Part shown: positions 33,604-36,554 of the stretch, piece by piece
Position numbering within the stretch: position 1 is the first letter of the stretch
Layout of the letters: the number at the start of each line of letters is the position of its first letter
Source of the DNA: an uncultured Bacteroidota bacterium
GTDB taxonomy: Bacteria > Bacteroidota > Bacteroidia > Chitinophagales > Chitinophagaceae
Length of the DNA stretch: 36,554 nt
Reading direction: 5' to 3'
NCBI GenBank assembly: GCA_903905065.1
Contig: CAIVEW010000006.1
Coordinates: 1-36,554 of the forward strand
The notes under the pieces: model-generated
Told to the model about the DNA's origin: nothing
Database searches by the model: none
Seen by the model: the letters and a program-made list of their open reading frames with translations, nothing else
Translations under genes and position numbers: made by a program

Positions 33604-35488
33604 GTCTTCCGCCGAACTTACTTCTAGTAAGGAACATATTTACCACCAATAAAATATCAATTTTACGCTCCTTTACCTTCTTTGAAATGTCATTATAATA
33701 GTTGTAAAAGGATTCGCTGTCTCTGGTTGAAAACTTAGTGTCGAACATTTGGTTGTAATGCTCGATAAATTCATCTAATTTTTCCCGGCTATGTGCCTGT
33801 AAGCCGTACAAAGCAGCAGGCTCTTCTACCACCGATAATTCCTCCGGCAGAAATCCGTTTGCATCTGCATCATCCTCATTTGAAGCATAGCTAAAAATGG
33901 TGGCAATTCTCAAATTATGCAGCCCTGCTTCTTTTCTTGATTGAAGAATGTCGTAATACTTAATCAGGGTAGCAACATTACTTATGCAAAACATGGCCGT
34001 AAATTCTCTGCTGTGGGTTTTGCGGTTGTGGTTTGCTATAATGTAGTCGGCTATTTTCTCTAATCGTTTCGGTGATTCCATCAACTCTTTAGTATCAATG
34101 TCCTCGACCTCTATATCAATTTCTGTAGCAGTTTCTTTCTTTTTATACCGGCCTACATATTCCACCGAGAACTTCAGTACATTTTCATCTTTAATGGCAT
34201 CTGTAATTACATATTTGTGTAAACATTCGCCAAACAGTTCCGTAGTAGTGCGTTTACCCAATTCATTTTTTACAGCATTATCGGCAAAAATGGGTGTACC
34301 AGTAAACCCGAATAACTGGATGTTATTGAAGAATGCCTTAATCCGGTTGTGCGTTTCGCCAAACTGAGAACGGTGGCACTCGTCAAAAATAAAGACAATA
34401 TGCTCATCTTTCAATTTCTCCATTTTCTCCAAATACTGCTTTTTGCTGATTGCAGTATTTAGCTTTTGAATGGTGGTAACGATCAGTTTGGTATCATTGG
34501 AAAATTGACGTACTAATTGATTTGTGTTATTTGTACCGTCAATACAGCCTTTGCTAAAGCTGTTAAATTCTTTGTTGGTTTGGTAATCCAAATCTTTTCT
34601 GTCCACCACGAACACTACTTTTTTTACCTGTGGCAGGTTCATTAATATCTGGCTGGCCTTAAATGAAGTTAAGGTCTTGCCAGAACCTGTGGTATGCCAG
34701 ATGTACCCATTTTTATTACTGTTTATTACCCTGTCAATGAGTGCTTCTACTGCAAAGAATTGATATGGCCGAAGCACCATCAATATCTTATTGGTCTCGT
34801 TCAGAACAATGTATTTGCATATCATTTTTGATATGTGGCAAGGCTCTAAAAACTCGCTGGTAAACCCGTTTAATATGTTGGTTAGCCGTTTGTTTTCTTT
34901 ATCTGTCCAGTAAAACGTTTGTTTGAAAGATTGAAGACGGTTGTTGGCGTAATACTTTGTGTTTACCCCGTTACTGATTACGAAAATTTGTAAGTATTGA
35001 AATAAAGCAGAGTTTGCACCGAACGAATGACGTTGGTAGCGGTTGATCTGGTTAAATGCTTCTTTCAGCTCAAGCCCTCTGCGCTTGAGTTCTATTTGCA
35101 CTAATGGCAAACCGTTTATCAGTAGCGTAATATCATACCGGTTTTTATACTTGCCATCTATTGTTACCTGGTGTGTTACTTGAAACTGGTTTTGACACCA
35201 ATGCTCGGAATTGATAAATTCAAAATAGAGGTTGTCTCCATTGTCCCGCACTATGTGCTGTTTTTCTCTGAGGGTTTTAGCTTTTTCAAATACAGATCCC
35301 TTGCTGAGTATATTTAAGACCTTTTCAAATTCCTTCTTACTAAACTGAATATTATTGTGCTTCTCTAATTGCTGTTTTAGGTTGGCAACCAACTCTTTTT
35401 CATCTTTGATAAGTACCAAGCCATAACCCAACTTTACCAGTTGAGTTACCAATTGTTCTTCTAATATTTGTTCGGGTTGTTTAGCCAT
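33545..35488 (-). pseudogene. hsdR: Type I restriction enzyme R subunit (HsdR), C-terminus lost at the joint
   Basis: The R subunit cuts and translocates DNA for type I restriction. Seen in order: the PD-ExK nuclease (Asp119 in RYDITLLINGLPL and Glu133/Lys135 in IELKRRG), motor motif I TTGSGKT (266-272), DECH (369-372), motif III FTGTPIF (395-401) and the SF2 second RecA domain up to ILLVVNMFLT at residue 621. Then a tail of 26 residues follows that is no HsdR sequence: it is the kdpD spans read in the wrong frame. Normal subunits continue after VVNMFLT with GFD and about 300-400 more residues. The stop at 33545 is therefore an accident. The start overlaps the RhuM-Fic gene by eight bases. 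Confidence 0.88.
33616..33628. other. Joint between hsdR and kdpD sequence
   Basis: In one minus-strand frame HsdR homology runs through Thr (codon 33626-33628). In another, KdpD homology (SSAEDM) begins about 33618. No repeat, transposase, tRNA gene or site-specific sequence lies here, so it is either a deletion or rearrangement point or an assembly error. Confidence 0.75.
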
Positions 35489-36449
35489 TGTCTATTAAGT
35501 TACATATCAGCGATGTCATTAGTTCCTTATCCCCCGGGTCGCTTTGCGCTACCAGTAAAGCCAATGCCGTCAATGCGTTGTCATTAATTTTTATTTCTCC
35601 ATTTTTCTTAAATCTGTGCTTGTTCTTTTCAAGGAACCAGATAAAGAGGAATGCCCCAATGCGCTTGTTGCCATCGCTAAATGGATGATTTTTAATAATG
35701 AAATACAGCAAATGCGCCGCTTGTTCTTCAATAGTTGGATACACATATTCGCCTCCAAAAGTTTGCACCACGCTATTTAGTGTCCCCTCAAAACTTTGGT
35801 CTTTCTCATTACCAAATAATACGGTTGCATCCTTTTTAGCAATTAGCTGATGCTTCAATTCTGCAATAGCGGCTTTTGCTTCGGTATATTCGATTACATA
35901 GGTAATATTAGCGTTTAGCTTACCAGTTTGAAAGCTATTGCTATCAAATTGACTGAGTAATACAAAACTCCGGGTATAACTGCTCAAAATGTCCAATAGC
36001 CCTTTTACTTCGGTAAGCTGCAAGCTATCGGTTGTGCCTGATTGCTGTATTACATTTACTATCTGGTTAAGCTGCTCTAAACGCTGCTGATTAATAGCGT
36101 AGCCTTTTACGAGATAGTCCTTTAACCGTTGTGTTGCCCATTGGCGGAATTGGGTTGCTTGTGCTGAATTAACCCTATAACCAACTGAAATTATCATATC
36201 AAGGTTATATAGGTTCATTTTTCTTATTTTCCCGTCATTGGCAACCTGTTCCAAAATGGAACAGGTTGAACCCTCTATCAATTCACTGGCTTTATATATG
36301 TTTTGTATATGCTTTACAATGGCAGGCCGTTTAACATTAAATAATGTTGCAATTAAGTGAGCATCCAACCAAATACTTTCATTATCCAGTGTTACCTGAA
36401 TATCTGCGCCATTGTTTGTTGTATAAATATGAATTTCGCCTTTTTGCAT
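35481..36449 (-). CDS. RhuM-Fic fusion protein
   Basis: The 322-residue protein has a RhuM-type N-terminal domain (residues about 15-120: ESIWLDAHLIATLFNVKR, SEL, then DMIISVGYRVNSAQATQFRQWA). A Fic/Doc domain follows, with the full motif HPFSDGNKR (255-263), so AMP- or phosphate transfer to a protein target is possible. RhuM-Fic proteins are frequent next to type I restriction genes in Bacteroidota, often between hsdS and hsdR. No inhibitory helix (S/TxxxE[G/N]) is seen for certain. It overlaps hsdR by eight bases. Genes for HsdM and HsdS would lie beyond the window end. Confidence 0.88.
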   Translation of the reverse strand: MQKGEIHIYTTNNGADIQVTLDNESIWLDAHLIATLFNVKRPAIVKHIQNIYKASELIEGSTCSILEQVANDGKIRKMNLYNLDMIISVGYRVNSAQATQFRQWATQRLKDYLVKGYAINQQRLEQLNQIVNVIQQSGTTDSLQLTEVKGLLDILSSYTRSFVLLSQFDSNSFQTGKLNANITYVIEYTEAKAAIAELKHQLIAKKDATVLFGNEKDQSFEGTLNSVVQTFGGEYVYPTIEEQAAHLLYFIIKNHPFSDGNKRIGAFLFIWFLEKNKHRFKKNGEIKINDNALTALALLVAQSDPGDKELMTSLICNLIDNG

Positions 36450-36554
36450 CTGCTAATTTTTATTGATAAATGCTTGTTCAGTAGATTTGCTTCTATTTGA
36501 TTAATCTGCCATTGTAGGCTCTAAAATTATAATTATAAACTTGAAATGCTCACA

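Noticed and set aside
33545-33625. HsdR C-terminal tail as a new domain
   Set aside because: These 26 residues are the kdpD sequence in another frame.
1-36554. tRNA or rRNA genes, CRISPR arrays, transposases, integrases, att sites
   Set aside because: None could be recognised by eye on either strand; short repeats in the Gln-rich gene are coding repeats, not spacers.

Overview
Most of this window (about 1857 to the end) is DNA from a Bacteroidota bacterium, most likely Chitinophagaceae or a close relative. The signs are a split KdpD system with a BBP2-type porin and YnfA, a DUF6600 protein, family-typical RecF, RibH and PdhA, and starts without strong Shine-Dalgarno sites. The first ~1.85 kb is different: it carries a complete, intronless rhodopsin-class G-protein-coupled receptor with animal hallmarks (DRY, NPxxY, paired extracellular cysteines) and about 550 bases of upstream DNA. 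It stops abruptly inside a bacterial RelE/ParE-type toxin gene. The window therefore looks like a chimera of animal (host-like) and bacterial sequence. A second broken joint lies near 33616-33628, where a type I restriction subunit gene and a KdpD-type kinase gene truncate each other.

Layout. 1-1855: animal-like GPCR and its upstream DNA. 1857-4122: small accessory genes, namely a ParE-like toxin remnant with antitoxin, a GyrI-like domain protein, a VOC protein, a small frameshifted gene and a VapBC-like pair. 4152-9047: housekeeping genes recF (minus), pdhA, a TPR membrane protein, a PLP-dependent decarboxylase and ribH. 9136-10305: a secreted DUF6600 protein with a Gln-rich repeat tail. 10356-22012: surface glycan region with a formyltransferase, a GT4 glycosyltransferase, and a long minus-strand run (glycosidase-like lipoprotein, flippase, WecE-type transaminase, two GT14 enzymes, FdtA/FdtB-type pair, FAD/NAD(P)-binding protein). 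22056-23013: DUF421 membrane protein and a small conserved protein. 23047-33618: a complete potassium-transport Kdp locus on the minus strand, transcribed in the order kinase fragment, kdpE, 28-aa micropeptide, kdpF, kdpA, kdpB, kdpC, ynfA, kdpD N-part, PAS/HAMP kinase, porin, terminator. 33620-36449: type I restriction R subunit and a RhuM-Fic protein.

How the genes work together. The glycan genes can turn dTDP-4-keto-6-deoxyglucose into a 3-amino sugar (FdtA plus FdtB) and a 4-amino sugar (WecE). The formyltransferase may N-formylate one of them, the GT4/GT14 enzymes assemble the glycan and the flippase exports it. The rmlAB-type precursor genes are not in the window. In the Kdp locus, KdpFABC is the K+ pump and KdpE with the split KdpD parts is the sensor system. 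Three parts of this locus look damaged: the C-terminal kinase lacks its N-terminus at the joint, the PAS/HAMP kinase has no ATPase domain and an altered H-box, and the porin has an in-frame stop at codon 54.

No tRNA, rRNA, CRISPR array, transposase or integrase was recognised. Neither joint carries a mobile-element signature, so assembly chimerism is the simplest explanation. Real integration of bacterial DNA next to an animal gene would be the exciting alternative.
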